Shown here: positions 32,721 through 44,593 of the stretch, one piece after another | How positions within the stretch are numbered: the first letter of the stretch is position 1 | How the letters are laid out: each line of letters begins with the position of its first letter | NCBI GenBank assembly: GCA_947683425.1 | Contig: CANTUQ010000073.1 | Coordinates: forward strand, 12,731,501-12,795,500 | DNA: 64,000 bases | Reading direction: 5' to 3' | Origin: Excoecaria cochinchinensis | Taxonomy: Eukaryota > Streptophyta > Magnoliopsida > Malpighiales > Euphorbiaceae | Notes under the pieces: model-generated | Told to the model about the DNA's origin: nothing | The model's database searches: none | The model's input: only the letters and a program-made list of their open reading frames with translations | Position numbers and translations under genes: made by a program

Positions 32721-34757
32721 CAGGGAGGAGCTAGTAGGGTTGGTTCGAATGCTTCTCAGGCTACCCGAGGTAGAGGCCGAGGTAGAGGTCGAGGTGGACG
32801 ACATAGAGATGGAGCTGCATCTGAGACTGTTGAGCGTCCTCCTCAGGCTGCCATTAGAGCTTATGCTATGAGAGCCAGAGATGAGCAGGATGCGCCTGAT
32901 GTTATTGCTGGTAAGTTCATACTCCATGACACTGAGTTGTATGCTTTAATTGATCCTGGTTCCACACACTCATATTTGTGCACAGATAAAATTTATGATA
33001 AATTGCATTCAGTTGATCAGTTAGATTATGAGATTTGTGTGACCAGTCCATTAGGGCATAGTGTCAGTGTGAGTAGAGTTTTTAGGAGTTGTCCTCTGAT
33101 TGTTGAGGGAGCTGTGCTTCCAGCGGATCTGATTGAGTTACCCTTCAGAGAGTTTGATCTGATTCTGGGTATGGACTGGTTGGGTAAGCATCGGGCTATA
33201 GTTGATTGCCATAGGAAGACAGTTGTGCTTCGAGATAGATGTCAGTCTCTTGTGTTTTTGAAAGGTTTGGGTGCTAGTTCGTTGAATAATGTTATTTCTG
33301 TGATGCAAGCCAAGAGATTTATCAGGAAGGGTTGTGAGGCTTTTCTAGCAGTTGTGTTAGATTCCAAGAGAGATCAGGTTCAGATTGAAGACATTCCTGT
33401 GGTGCGGGAGTTTAGTGATGTGTTCCCGAGCGAGTTGCCTGGTTTGCCTCCTGAGCGAGAGGTTGAGTTGTCCATTGAGATCATGCCAGGTACAGCACCT
33501 ATTTCGAGAGCACCTTATCGGATGGCTCCTGTAGAGTTGAGGGAACTTAAATCTCAGCTACAAGAGTTATTTGATAAGGGGTTTATTCGACCTAGCATAT
33601 CTCCATGGGGAGCTCCAGTGCTGTTTGTTAAGAAGAAAGATGGATCCCTGCGGATGTGTATTGACTACCGCCAGATTAATAAAGTTACTGTGAAGAACAA
33701 GTATCCGTTGCCTAGGATTGAAGATTTATTTGATCAGCTTCGAGGTGCGGGTGTCTTTTCCAAGATAGATCTTCGATCAGGGTACTACCAGCTTCGTGTT
33801 CAGGATGTAGATGTGGTTAAGACTGCATTTCGGACTAGGTATGGCCACTATGAGTTTCTTGTGATGCCGTTTGGTTTGACAAATGCTCCAGCGGCTTTTA
33901 TGGATCTGATGAACCGTGTGTTTAGACCATACTTAGATCGATTTGTAGTAGTGTTCATTGATGACATATTGGTGTATTCCAAGGATGAGAGTGAGCATGA
34001 GGAGCATCTCAGATTGGTTTTGCAGATGTTGAGAGAGCATCAATTGTTTGCTAAGCTTAGCAAGTGTGATTTCTGGCTTCAAGAAGTGTCATTCTTGGGT
34101 CACATTGTTTCAGCTAGAGGTATTCAGGTAGATCCAGCCAAGATTGAGGCGATAGTTGATTGGAAAGCGCCTCGAAATGTTCAGGAAGTGAGGAGTTTCC
34201 TCGGCTTAGCAGGTTACTACCGTCGGTTCGTTAAGGGATTTTCTGTGATTGCTGCTCCTATGACTAGATTGTTGAGGAAAGGAGTCAGATTTGAGTGGTC
34301 AGACAGGTGTCAGTCTTGTTTTGATCGGTTAAAGCAGTTGCTTGTTGAGGCTCCTATCCTTACTCAACCCATCTCGGGTAAGGAGTTTGTCATTTACAGT
34401 GATGCTTCTGGAGTTGGTCTTGGATGTGTGCTGATGCAGGAAGGAAAAGTAGTGGCTTATGCTTCTCGTCAGTTGAAGCCACATGAGAAGAACTATCCGA
34501 CGCATTATTTAGAGTTGGCGGCTGTGATCTTTGCTTTGAAGATTTGGCGTCACTACTTGTATGGGGAAAAGTGTAGAATCTTTTCAGACCACAAGAGCTT
34601 GAAGTACTTCCTTTCACAGAAAGAGTTGAACATGAGACAGCGCAGATGGCTTGAGTTGTTCAAGGACTACGACTGCATTGTGGATTACCACCCTGGTAAG
34701 GCCAATGTAGTCGCCGATGCTTTGAGTCGGAAGTCAGTTTCAGCCTTGTTCTTGAGG
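32721..34757 (+). pseudogene. pol: Chromovirus protease, reverse transcriptase and RNase H
   Basis: Open throughout. Protease ALIDPGSTHSYL near 32945 has D-P-G in place of the usual D-S/T-G, a variant I believe is frequent in this clade. RT: KKKDGSLRMCIDYRQINK, SKIDLRSGYYQLRV, EFLVMPFGLTNAPAAFMDLM, catalytic VVFIDDILVYSK near 33950, and FLGLAGYYRRFVKGFS. RNase H: FVIYSDASGVGLGCVLMQ, LELAAVIFALKIWRHYLYG, FSDHKSLKYFL, ending KANVVADALSRKS. A TGA at 34758 ends the open part. Confidence 0.93.
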
Positions 34758-36320
34758 TGATTCAGATGGCGTTTTGGTTCTGATGGGGCTTTGCTTGCCC
34801 AGTTGCGTGTGAAGCCTACTTTGAGACAGAGGATAGTGGATGCTCAGAGAGATGACCAGAGGCTTCAGCAGATTGTGCATGAGGTTAGATCGGGTAAGCA
34901 GTCAGAGTTCTCAGTTCAGGATGAGGTACTTATGTTCAGAGATCATTTGTGTGTGCCAGAGTCTGAGGATTTGAGGAGACAGCTCATGAGTGAGGCGCAT
35001 AGTTCAGTCTTTACTATGCATCCAGGCAGTGAGAAAATGTATAGAGACATGAAGCAATTCTATTGGTGGTCCGGAATGAAGCGTGATATAGTGGATTTTG
35101 TTTCTAAGTGCTTGACTTGTCAGCAGGTAAAGGCCGAGCATCTGGTACCTTCGGGTTTGCTTATGCCTTTATCCATTCCTGAGTGGAAATGGGACGACAT
35201 CGCCATGGACTTTGTTTCTGGTTTGCCTTTGACTCAGAGGAAGCATGATTCGGTTTGGGTTATTGTGGATCGGCTTACGAAATCAGCTCACTTTCTGCCA
35301 GTTAGAGTGGACTACTCCATGGACAGATTGGCTAGTATCTATGTGGATGAGATAGTTCGGTTGCATGGTGTGCCTTTGTCCATAGTGTCAGATCGGGATC
35401 CGAGGTTTACTTCCAAGTTTTGGAAGGAGTTACAGAGAGCTTTGGGCACTAGGTTGAACTTCAGTACAGCATTTCATCCTCAGACCGATGGTTAGTCAGA
35501 GCGAGTTATTCAGATTCTGGAGGATATGATGAGAGCTTGTGCATTGGATTTTCCGGGTAGTTGGGACAGATATGTATCATTGATGGAGTTTGCCTACAAC
35601 AACAGTTTCCAGTCGAGTATCGGTATGGCACCATATGAGGCTTTGTATGGTCGTCAGTGTAGGACTCCGATTTGTTGGACAGAGCTATCCGAGAGATCTA
35701 TGATTGGACCAGACTTGGTTAGAGATACTGAAGATAAAATCAGAGTAGTGCAGCGGAATTTGAAGGCAGCCAAGGATCGACAGAAGTCTTATGCCAATTT
35801 AAAGAGGAAAGATGTGCATTTTGAGATCGGGGACAAAGTTTTCCTTAAAGTTTCTCCTTGGAGGAGAGTGCTTCGATTTGGAAAGAAGGGTAAGCTTAGT
35901 CCTCGTTTCATTGGACCATATGAGATTTTGGCTAAGGTAGGACCTGTAGCCTACAGATTGGCGTTACCGATGGAGTTAGCAAAGTTGCATGATGTATTCC
36001 ACGTTTCGATGCTTCGTCGGTATAGATCAGATCCCTCGCATGTTCTGTTAGTTCAGGATATCCAGGTTCAGCCAGACTTCTCTTATGATGAGGAACCGCG
36101 AGCTATTCTAGCCCGTGAGGTGAGGCAGTTGAGAAATAAGCAGATTCCGTTGGTTAAAGTGTTGTGGATCCATCATGGATTCGAAGAAGCGACTTGGGAA
36201 CCAGAGGAGTTGATGAGAGCTCAGTATCCACAGTTATTCAGTTCAGGTGAGAATTTCGAGGACGAAATTCTTATTAGTAGGGGAGAGTTGTCACACCCCA
36301 TTTGCCCCCTAGTAGAATGA
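34758..36320 (+). pseudogene. Chromovirus integrase with chromodomain
   Basis: Continues in the same frame after TGA 34758. The local reading around the TGA departs from the usual clade sequence, as if two small compensating indels flank it. Zinc region: H in MHPGSEKMYRDM and CLTCQQ. Core: DDIAMDFVSGLP (first D), IVSDRDPRF (second D), and the catalytic Glu two codons after TAG 35493, where related proteins read DGQSER. Then PYEALYGRQCRTPICW and KLSPRFIGPYEIL. The chromodomain ends the protein: LWIHHGFEEATWEPEELM. The stop TGA 36318 lies 30 bp inside the 3' LTR. Confidence 0.92.
36276..36288 (+). other. Chromovirus polypurine tract
   Basis: TTAGTAGGGGAGAGT directly abuts the 3' LTR start TGTCACACC at 36289; plus-strand priming site. 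Confidence 0.85.
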
Positions 36321-38731
36321 GCCCGTCTGTCTGTCTATCTGTCTGTCTGTATGTGTAAGCATTCGCATGTGTTCGGCATGTCATAAGGGTATTTCAGTAA
36401 AATGAATGATTTTGGGGTTTATTATTATGTGGGTGCATACATGACATTAGTGTGTGAATTAGTTAGGAATTAATTGTGTACATTGGAGCATACCATTGTA
36501 GGGTGTTTTAATTAAGAATACATTATGTGTGTGTGATGTTTGTTGAGTTAGGGTGTGAGCAGTTAGCTTCATCAATAGGATTTGGACACATACTTAGGGC
36601 AAAGAAAAGAAAAAGAAAGAAGTGAAGATAACAGATTTACGTTATCTTCTTTCTTTGACGTTTCTTCTCTTCTTTTTCTCCATTTTCTTTACTCTAAGTA
36701 TTGTGGTGTGGATTCTAGTTTGGTTGGTGAAGTTAATCTCTCCTTGCATCCCCTAGCTTGGTAAGTGTATGTCTTTGTCTTTGTGTTACTGTAACTTTAC
36801 ATCTTCATCTTCTTCTTTAGGTTGAGTTTTAATTTAGGGTTGCATGTTGATGTTCATTACTGTGTTTGTGTTCTAGCTGAGGCTCCACGCGATCCCAAAG
36901 GCAAAGAGGTTGCTGGGAGCAGTGGGACTAAGTGTTAGAAGATTAGAATCCAGGTTTGGGAATGTTTATTTGTGAAATTGTGTGATTTTGATCTTACTGT
37001 CAAATTCTAGGGTTTATGTTCTTGTAAGTTTGAATGCCTATGTTTTTTATTTAATTTGGTTAATTATTGAATGAATTGAATTGTATAATTGTTGCCTATG
37101 TTGTTTGAGATGATTTCTGGAGGATAAAAACAGGTTTGTATGGTTTTAAATCAAATTGGGATTGAATTCTGTGTTCTGGAAATTCTGGAAATTCTGGGAA
37201 AATCGAAATACTGTAGAAGTTCTCTCTGTCGCGTGACTCGCTACGGAAGAAGGCAAGTCACAAGACGTGACCCTCAGTCATGCCGTGACCTGCCTGATGA
37301 GAAGCCAGTCGCGTGACCAGCTGAAGAACAAGCAAGTCACGCGACGTGATCCTCGGTCACGTCGTGCGACCTGCGAAGGCGATGCGTGATCTGCGAGATC
37401 ACGCAACGTGATTTGCGAGGAGAGTAGCACGTCACGAGACGTGACGTCCAGTCACGCCGTGACCTGCTAGGGCGTTGCGTGATTTGCGAAGATCACGCAA
37501 CGTGACCGGCGAGGAACAAGCAAGTCACGTCGCGTGACCTGCCTGTTGGGAAGGCCAGTCACGCCTCGTGACCAGCCAATCTCGCCCGTTTCTCCGTTCG
37601 GCCCATTTTTCCGAAATTTCCTAGTTTTTAACTCAGAAATGAATTTGGTATTTCTTCTGAATGGACTTTACTGTTGTATGATGCATGTCTTACTGTTTGA
37701 TGCTTCGATATGCGTGATAGCATGATTTTCTGATGAATTATATTCTGTATCCTAAAATGTGATCTGTTTGACGCATAACCTGCTAGAGTCAAGTAAGTGG
37801 ATAGTTAGGCATGCCTAATAGAGTCTGTTGCTGCAGCCCATAGTTCTGTTTGGACCCCGATCAGGTCCCCGTTTGGTTCCTCGCGAACCCCTTTTCTGTA
37901 TTGGATCTTGTTTAAGGTCCCTTTTGACAATATCTGTGAAAGTTAAAGTAAGATGGTTTAATCGGTTCGTACCCGTAATGTACTGTCTGTAATCGGCTCG
38001 TACTCGGAAAGTACTGTCTGTACACTCGTTATCCACTGTCTAGAGTCAGCAGGTGTTCTTTAAATGTTAATGGAATTGTTCTGATCTGATCTGGCTTTGA
38101 ATGGAATATCTGAATGAGTTTAATGATGAAATACATGCTGGTTTATTCTGTAATGTATATGATTATGAGATACTGAATGTATGGCTTTTAAATACGAGCA
38201 TGTTTATATGAATTATGCAATAGTCCTTGCATTCTGCCATTGTGAATGTGTTATGCCTTGACGACCACTGTGAGTGGCCGTCCATAATTTATGTGTGTTT
38301 CCCCACTAAGCGTTTATCGCTTAGCACGATGTTTTTACCCGTACAGGTGCGGAAGGCGTTTTGCTTTGGGAGAGTCACCGTCATCAAGCCAACACAGAAG
38401 GGATTAGTGTAGGGCTCAGTTTTGTATCAGTTATTGATTCTTTTTGTATAGAACTCTCTGTATCAGCTTCCGCTTTTGTATCTATATTTTGTATATGTAA
38501 TATCATTTTGATTCAGCTAGTTGATCAGATCATTATTGTAATAGTTTAATTATAGTAATGCATGATCAGCTTTTGCTTTCTGCATGTAAAGTTTTTAATT
38601 GTTCTGTATTTCTGAATGGTTGTTGAATGGATGTATATTTTGCTTTGCTTTTGTTTGGTGACACCTTGTCTCATATGGCATCTCACTCCTTATCGGATGG
38701 GATCGCCTACGTATGGGAAGGGGGTGTTACA
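36289..38731 (+). repeat. Chromovirus 3' LTR
   Basis: 2443 bp, same ends as the 5' LTR. Its palindrome cluster is at about 37226-37575. It is followed by the TGCTG duplication and the last 11 bp of the Athila-B 5' LTR. Confidence 0.95.
37226..37575. repeat. GTCACG/CGTGAC palindrome cluster in chromovirus 3' LTR
   Basis: Same cluster as in the 5' LTR with about eight substitutions and one unit missing (GTGACCCCTGGTCACGTCGC in the 5' copy). It is the most diverged stretch between the two LTRs. Confidence 0.85.
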
Positions 38732-38736
38732 TGCTG
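38732..38736. repeat. Target-site duplication TGCTG, right of chromovirus
   Basis: Second TGCTG; the Athila-B LTR resumes at 38737 and ends TCA at 38747. Confidence 0.95.
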
Positions 38737-38753
38737 AGTTCGCATCAAGTTTT

Positions 38754-38770
38754 TGGTGCTGTTGCCGGGG
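38754..38770 (+). other. Athila-B primer-binding site
   Basis: TGGTGCTGTTGCCGGGG, six bases after the LTR end at 38747; Athila-type primer site with differences from the Athila-A version. Confidence 0.85.
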
Positions 38771-38868
38771 ATTGGCGTTGTTTGTGAGTTTTGATTTTTA
38801 TTTGTATGTGTTTTTCTTTTGCTTATTTATTTTATTTTATTTTTATTCTTTGCAGGTAGTCGTGGTGC

Positions 38869-40284
38869 ATGAGTAGATTGAGACAAGAACAAATAGCACC
38901 CTACGACCCTGAAATTTAGAGGACTTTACATCAGTGAAGGAGAGCCAACAGAGATAACAACATGGAAAACAATCCTCCACTTATTGATGAATTTCCTCCC
39001 GAGAATGAACAAGTGCCGAGGGCACAGCAAGAGAATTCAGGAATATACAGAGAAGAAGCCCCTAGGCAGAGAATGATAAGGGACTATGCTGTATCGAGAT
39101 GGAATGAGGATCATCGAAAAATTGTGCTGCCACGGGGAGTACAGTTTGAACTTAAGCCAGCAACCATCAATATGGTATAGAAGAACCAGTTTTCGGGTTC
39201 AGAAGTGGAAGATCCTGCGCAGCACTTGGACATATTTTTGGAGGTTAGTGATACGGTCCAGATTCCAGGAGTAACATCTGACTCGGTAAGATTAAAATTA
39301 TTTCCGTTTACTTTGATCGAAAAAGCAAGAGAATGGCTGCAAATGTTACCGAGACAGTCAATCAGATCATGGGACCAGTTACAAGAGAGGTTTTTAATGC
39401 GATTCTTCCCTCCTATAAAGATTGCAAACATCCGCAACAACATTTTGGGTTTTAGTCAAATGAGTGAGGAACCTTTTCATGAGGCATGGGAAAGGTTTAG
39501 AAGATTGTTGAGAAGCTGTCCACACCATGAGATAGCAATCTACCATCTGATGACGCAATTCTATAGAGGAGTTACACAGTAGATAAGATCCCTTTTGGAT
39601 GCATCATCAGGAGGTTCATTCATGAATAGGATGCCGGAGGAAGCTTTCCATCTGTTAGATGAAATAGCAGTGAATGATGCGCAATGGGCTAATCCTAGAT
39701 CGGTTCCGAAGAGACAAGGAATACATAATGTGGATGAGGTGTCTATGTTGAAGGCACAGATTGAGTCAATGAAAAAAGAGATGAGTGGATTGAAAGTGCA
39801 AAATGTAGCCTCTGTGTCTCAAGACAATGGATGGTACGAAAGTGGGCAATCTAGTAAAGAGAGTGGAGCAATGGGAGATGTAAATGTTGTAGGAGATTAT
39901 CAAAGGAATGACCCTTACAGTAACACATATAATCCGGGATGGAGAAATCATCCCAACTTCTCTTGGAAGGATGGAAATCAGAATGCTTCATCATCCTATT
40001 CACAAGCAAGAGCTCCCTTCAACTAAAACACTCAATACCAACCACTATATCCATCCCATCAAAACCAAGGTCAAGGTTTTACTCAATCACAGGGTCAATC
40101 ATACCACCCACCGGGATATCAACCGAGGCCACCTGTGCAAGAAAAGAAGCCAAACCTTGAAGATATGTTGGTGACTTTCATAAACAGTCAACAGCAGTTT
40201 GTGAATAGCCAGCAACAGTTTATGGCTAATCAAGAAACAAGGTGGAAATCTTAAGAGCAATGGAACCGGAACCAAGATGCTTCC
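38869..40284 (+). pseudogene. gag: Athila-B gag
   Basis: ATG at 38869 (MSRLRQEQIAPYDPEI), just after a TTTGCAGG that looks like a 3' splice site. Gag core: PAQHLDIFLEVSDTVQIPG, KLFPFTLIEKAREWL, RSWDQLQERFLMRFFPP, EEPFHEAWERFRRLLRSCP. One unshifted frame runs into the protease, with stops near 38917, 38935, 39178, 39580, 40024 and 40252, most at CAG/CGA-type codons. The Gln/Pro-rich tail has YQPRPPVQEKKPNLED. Confidence 0.88.
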
Positions 40285-41331
40285 ATGAGGAATTTAGAAA
40301 CTCAGGTGGGACAGCTTGCAAATTCTATATCTCAAAGGCAACCAAGAACATTTCCCTCCAATATGGACCAGAATCCAAAGGAAGAAGCTAAAGCAATCAC
40401 ACTGAGAAGTGGCAAGGAGGTGGTACAGAGAGAGGGCCAAGGTAAAAATTCTTCACCATCATCTGATATGGAGGAGCCGACACGGACGGTAAGTAACTCT
40501 AATTCTAGGGTAGAGGTTAATGAGAAAGCTCCTAAAAATGATAAGGGTAAGGGTCTAGTAAATCATAAAGTAGAGGATCTTGATATTAATAGACTGCCAT
40601 TTCCTACAGTGGCTAGGAAGGAAAAGAAAAATGAACAACTAGCTAGGTTTCTAGAAATGTTTAAGAAACTGCACATAAATTTACCATTTGCTGAAGCTTT
40701 ATCTCACATGCCTAACTATGCTAAATTCATGAAAGAATTATGTTCTAATAAAAAGAAATTAGAAGGGCATGAAACTGTGCAGCTCACAGAAAATTGCAGT
40801 GCTATAATTATGAACAAGATCCCTGAAAAATTGGAGGATCCCGGTAGTTTCACTCTACCCTGTGAAATTGGTGAAGGTTTTAATGGAAATGCTTTATGTG
40901 ATTTGGGTGCGAGCATAAATTTGATGCCTTATTCTATTTGTAGGAAGCTTAATCTTGGAGAGCTCAAGGAGACGGGAATGAGACTCCAACTTGCAGATAG
41001 GTCGGTGAGGAGACCGAAAGGAGTGATTGAGGATCTGTTAGTGAAGGTGTGGAAATTTATTGTCCCAGTGGATTTTGTAGTGATGGAGATGGAAGAGGAC
41101 CGCAAGGTACCACTCATTGTGGGTAGGCCATTTTTAAATACTGCCAAGGCGTTGATAGATGTACATGGTCAAACGGTGACCCTAAGGTTTAATGATGAGG
41201 AGTTGGTGGTGGACATGAACATGGCTCAAAAGTATCAATCTGGTGATATGGAGGAGTCTATAAATTTTGTGGATGAAATAGATGAGTGTGTAGAGGAGGT
41301 GCAGGAAAAAGTGTGGGAGCTGATCCAGTGA
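40285..41331 (+). pseudogene. Athila-B aspartic protease region
   Basis: Open across its length. The active site LCDLGASINLMPYSICRKL is near 40895-40950, followed by VPLIVGRPFLNTAKALIDV. Ends at TGA 41329; Athila-A continues through the acidic linker, so a frame change lies at about 41310-41330. Confidence 0.88.
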
Positions 41332-43042
41332 ATGTGAGTTTGATACATTCATTGGAGGATGGAGATATGGAAGAAGAGATGAAGGGAAAATCGATAGCAG
41401 CCGTGGAGATAGAAGATGAAGAAGAGGAATTAAAGCAATAAGAGCTTAATCCGAAAAAGGGGGATTCAAATTCTGAACTTAAACCTCTTCCCTCTCATTT
41501 GAAATATGTGTTTTTAGAAAATGAGCAAAAACCAGTAATTATATCTTGTTTGTTGTCAGGTGTTGAAGAGAAGATGTTGCTTGAGGTGCTAAAAAAGCAC
41601 AAGGGTGCCATTGGATGGGAGACATCAGATTTGAAGGGGATTGACCCCAGTTACTGCACACACCGAATTTCGATAGAGGAGGAATGCAAGCCGGTAGCTC
41701 AGCCTCAAAGGAGACTCAATCCGGCCATGCAAGAGGTGGTAAAGAAGGAGGTATTTAAACTCCTAGACTCAGGTATTATCTACCCTATCTCTAATAGTAA
41801 ATGGGTTAGCCCAGTCCAGTGTTTGCCTAAGAAGGGGGGATGACAGTGGTAAGGAATGAGCTGAATGAATTGATTCCAACTCATACAGTTACGGGGCGGA
41901 GAGTCTGTATTGATTTTAGAAGGTTGAATAATGCCACTAGAAAAGACCATTTGCCGTTGCCTTTTATTGACCAAATGCTAGAGAGGCTGGCAGGTAATAG
42001 GTTTTACTGTTTTTTAGATGGGTACTCGGGATATTTTCAAATCCCTATAGCTCTTGAAGATCAAGAGAAAACAACCTTTACTTGCCCGTAAGGTACATTT
42101 GCATATAGGAGAATGCCCTTTGGGTTATGTAATGCACTGGCTATGTTTCAGCGGTGTATGATGGCTATTTTCCATGACTTCATAGAAAAATTTATGGAAG
42201 TATTTATGGATGACTTCACTATATATGGGGCTGATTTTAAGAGCTGTTTAGAGCATCTCGATTTAGTACTAGGGAGGTGTGAAAAGACCAACCTAGTTTT
42301 GAATTGGGAAAAATGCCATTATATGGTGAGAGAAGGCATTGTACTTGGGCACAAAATTTTGGAGAAAGGGATAGAGGTTGATAAGGCCAAAATTGAAGTG
42401 ATAGAAAAGTTACCACCTCCAACGAGTGTTAAGGGAATTAGGAGTTTTTTAGGACATGCAGGGTTTTACCGTCGCTTTCTCAAAGATTTTTCAAAAATTG
42501 CTAAACCCTTGTCTAATTTACTCATGAAAGATGCTTCTTTTAATTTTGATAGTGAATGTATGCTAGCTTTTGAAACTTTAAAGCAACGGCTCATTTCAGC
42601 CCCTGTGATTATATCTCCGGATTGGAATCTGCCGTTTGAATTAATGTGTGATGCTAGTGATTATGCAGTTGGAGCAGTGCTTGGACAGCGGCGGGATAAG
42701 ATATTTTGTGCAGTTTATTATGCCAGTCATACGTTGACAGGGGCACAGGTTAATTACACCACCACCGAGAAAGAGCTTCTTGCAATTGTGTATGCATTTG
42801 AGAAGTTCAGGCCGTATTTGATGGGTGCAAAAATCGTGGTGTGGTCGGACCATGCAGCCTTGAGGCATTTGTTTGCGAAGAAGGAATCCAAGACGAGGTT
42901 GATTAGATGGGTGCTTCTATTGCAAGAATTCAACTTGGAAATCAAGGACAAGAAGGGAGCGAAAAATTTTGTGGTGGATCATTTGTCACAATTAGAGAAT
43001 GCTCACATTGAAAAAGGGGAAATTTTAGATTTTTTTCCCTGA
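41332..43042 (+). pseudogene. Athila-B reverse transcriptase and RNase H
   Basis: RT starts near 41690 (RRLNPAMQEVVKKEVFKLLD). A one-base loss at the CLPKKGG block (Athila-A has six A where this copy has AAGAA) shifts the frame at about 41832. Then RVCIDFRRLNNATRKDHLPL, a stop near 42090, MPFGLCNALAMFQRCMM, catalytic VFMDDFTIYGADF near 42205, FLGHAGFYRRFLKDFSKI. RNase H: MCDASDYAVGAVLGQ, TTEKELLAIVYAF, WSDHAALRHLF. Ends at a TGA produced by an extra T in a T-run at about 43032. Confidence 0.88.
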
Positions 43043-44369
43043 TGAACATATTTGTGCTTTATTTGCATGTGACACCTCTGTTCCTTGGTTTGCTAATGTA
43101 GAAAATTTTCTTGCAGGAGGCTTTATGTCGAAGGACTTTACATGGCAGCAAAGGAAGAAGCTGCGATCTGATGCGAAACATTACATTTGGGATGACCCAT
43201 ACCTATTCTGCTTGTGTGCTGATCAAGTTCTAAGGAGGTGCATTTCAAATGAGGAGAAGGGTGAGATTATCACAGCTTGTCACAGTGGGGAGGCTGGTGG
43301 ACACCATGGGCTAAATAGAACGGTATCGAAAATTTTATCTTCTAGTTTTTATTGGCCTATTATGTTTAAGGATGTCCAAATTTTTATGAAAACTTGTGAT
43401 AGATGCCAAAGGGTAGGAAATATTTCTAAGAGAGATGAGATGCCCTTGACTAATATGCTTGAGGTTGAACTATTCGATGTGTGGGGAATAGACTTTATGG
43501 GACCTTTTTCGGTTTCATACGGGTTTGAATATGTTCTAGTGGCAGTTGATTATGTGAGTAAATGGGTAGAAGCTATAGCCACTAGAACTTGTGGTACAAA
43601 GTTTGTTTTAGAATTTTTGAGAAAAAATATATTCACTCGGTATGGAGCCCCTAGAGCCATTATTAGCGATGGTGGTAAGCATTTCGTTAACCACCAATTT
43701 AAGGCTTTATTGAAAAAATTTGGAGTTAGGCATAAGGTCACGACCCCTTATCATGCTCAAGCTAATGGTCAGGTTGAACTGTCAAACCGGGAGTTAAAGG
43801 CCGTTTTAGAAAAGACGGTCAATGCATCTAGAAAGGATTGGTACCTTAAGTTGGATGACGCTCTATGGGCTTATAGGATAGCATTTAAGACACCTATAGG
43901 GATGTCCCCTTTTAGGTTGGTTTATGGGAAGTCCTGTCACCTCCCGGTGGAATTAGAGCATAAGGCTTATTGGGCTACCACATTTTTGAATTTCGACCTT
44001 GAGAATGCAGGAAAGTACAGGGCCTTACAGCTGAATGAGTTAGAGGAGCACCGATTTTGGGCATATGATCATGCCATGAAATACAAAGACAATACCAAGA
44101 AGTGGCATAATCGAAAGCTGGCAAGGAAGGAACTTGTACCTGGAATGAGAGTACTCCTTTATGACAGCAGGTTGCGGTTATTTCCCAGAAAGTTGAAATC
44201 GCGATGGAAGGGGCCCTATGAGGTTGTGGCAGTTGATAAGTTTGGAGTGGTGACATTGAAGCACCCGAGGTTTGAGAATGAATTCAAGGTGAATGGACAT
44301 CGTGTGAAGCCTTATTTTGAGTCTACATTTGATAGTGCTTCCGTGATTGTCGCTCTTGCAGATCCTTGA
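43043..44369 (+). pseudogene. Athila-B integrase
   Basis: Largely open (43125-44369). Zinc region: HSGEAGGHHGLNRTV and KTCDRCQRVGNIS. Core: DVWGIDFMGPFSV, IISDGGKHFVNHQF, NGQVELSNRELK. C-terminal block: GMRVLLYDSRLRLFPRKLKS and RWKGPYEVVAVDKFGVVTLK. Ends LADP and TGA 44367. The catalytic triad looks intact, but the frame is cut off from RT by the shift at about 43032. Confidence 0.9.
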
Positions 44370-44593
44370 CGGTATTTAAAAGTCCAACTGCGGACTTATT
44401 AAATGCAGAACTTCTTCTTAACTTTGTTATTATTTGTTTTGTTTATTGATATTTCCTGTAGGTAGTTAGTTTTGTTTAGTTTTGTCAAAATTTTTATTTA
44501 TTAGTGAAACTATGTTTTTGTTGGAGAGTTTTCAAAGTAATTGTAGCTAGAAGTTTAGAGAGGTTGATGAAAATTTTTGCAAGTGTGCAGGTG

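Larger units (their letters stand above)
29103..38731 (+). mobile_element. Tekay/Del-type chromovirus, near-intact
   Basis: Full-length 9.63-kb element: 5' LTR 29103-31566, tRNA-Met-type primer site, one gag-pol frame 31689-36320 with three stops, polypurine tract, 3' LTR 36289-38731. A chromodomain after integrase places it among chromoviruses, which tend to target heterochromatin. By eye the LTRs differ by about 28 substitutions plus a ~20-bp indel, so it is the youngest insertion here. Confidence 0.95.
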
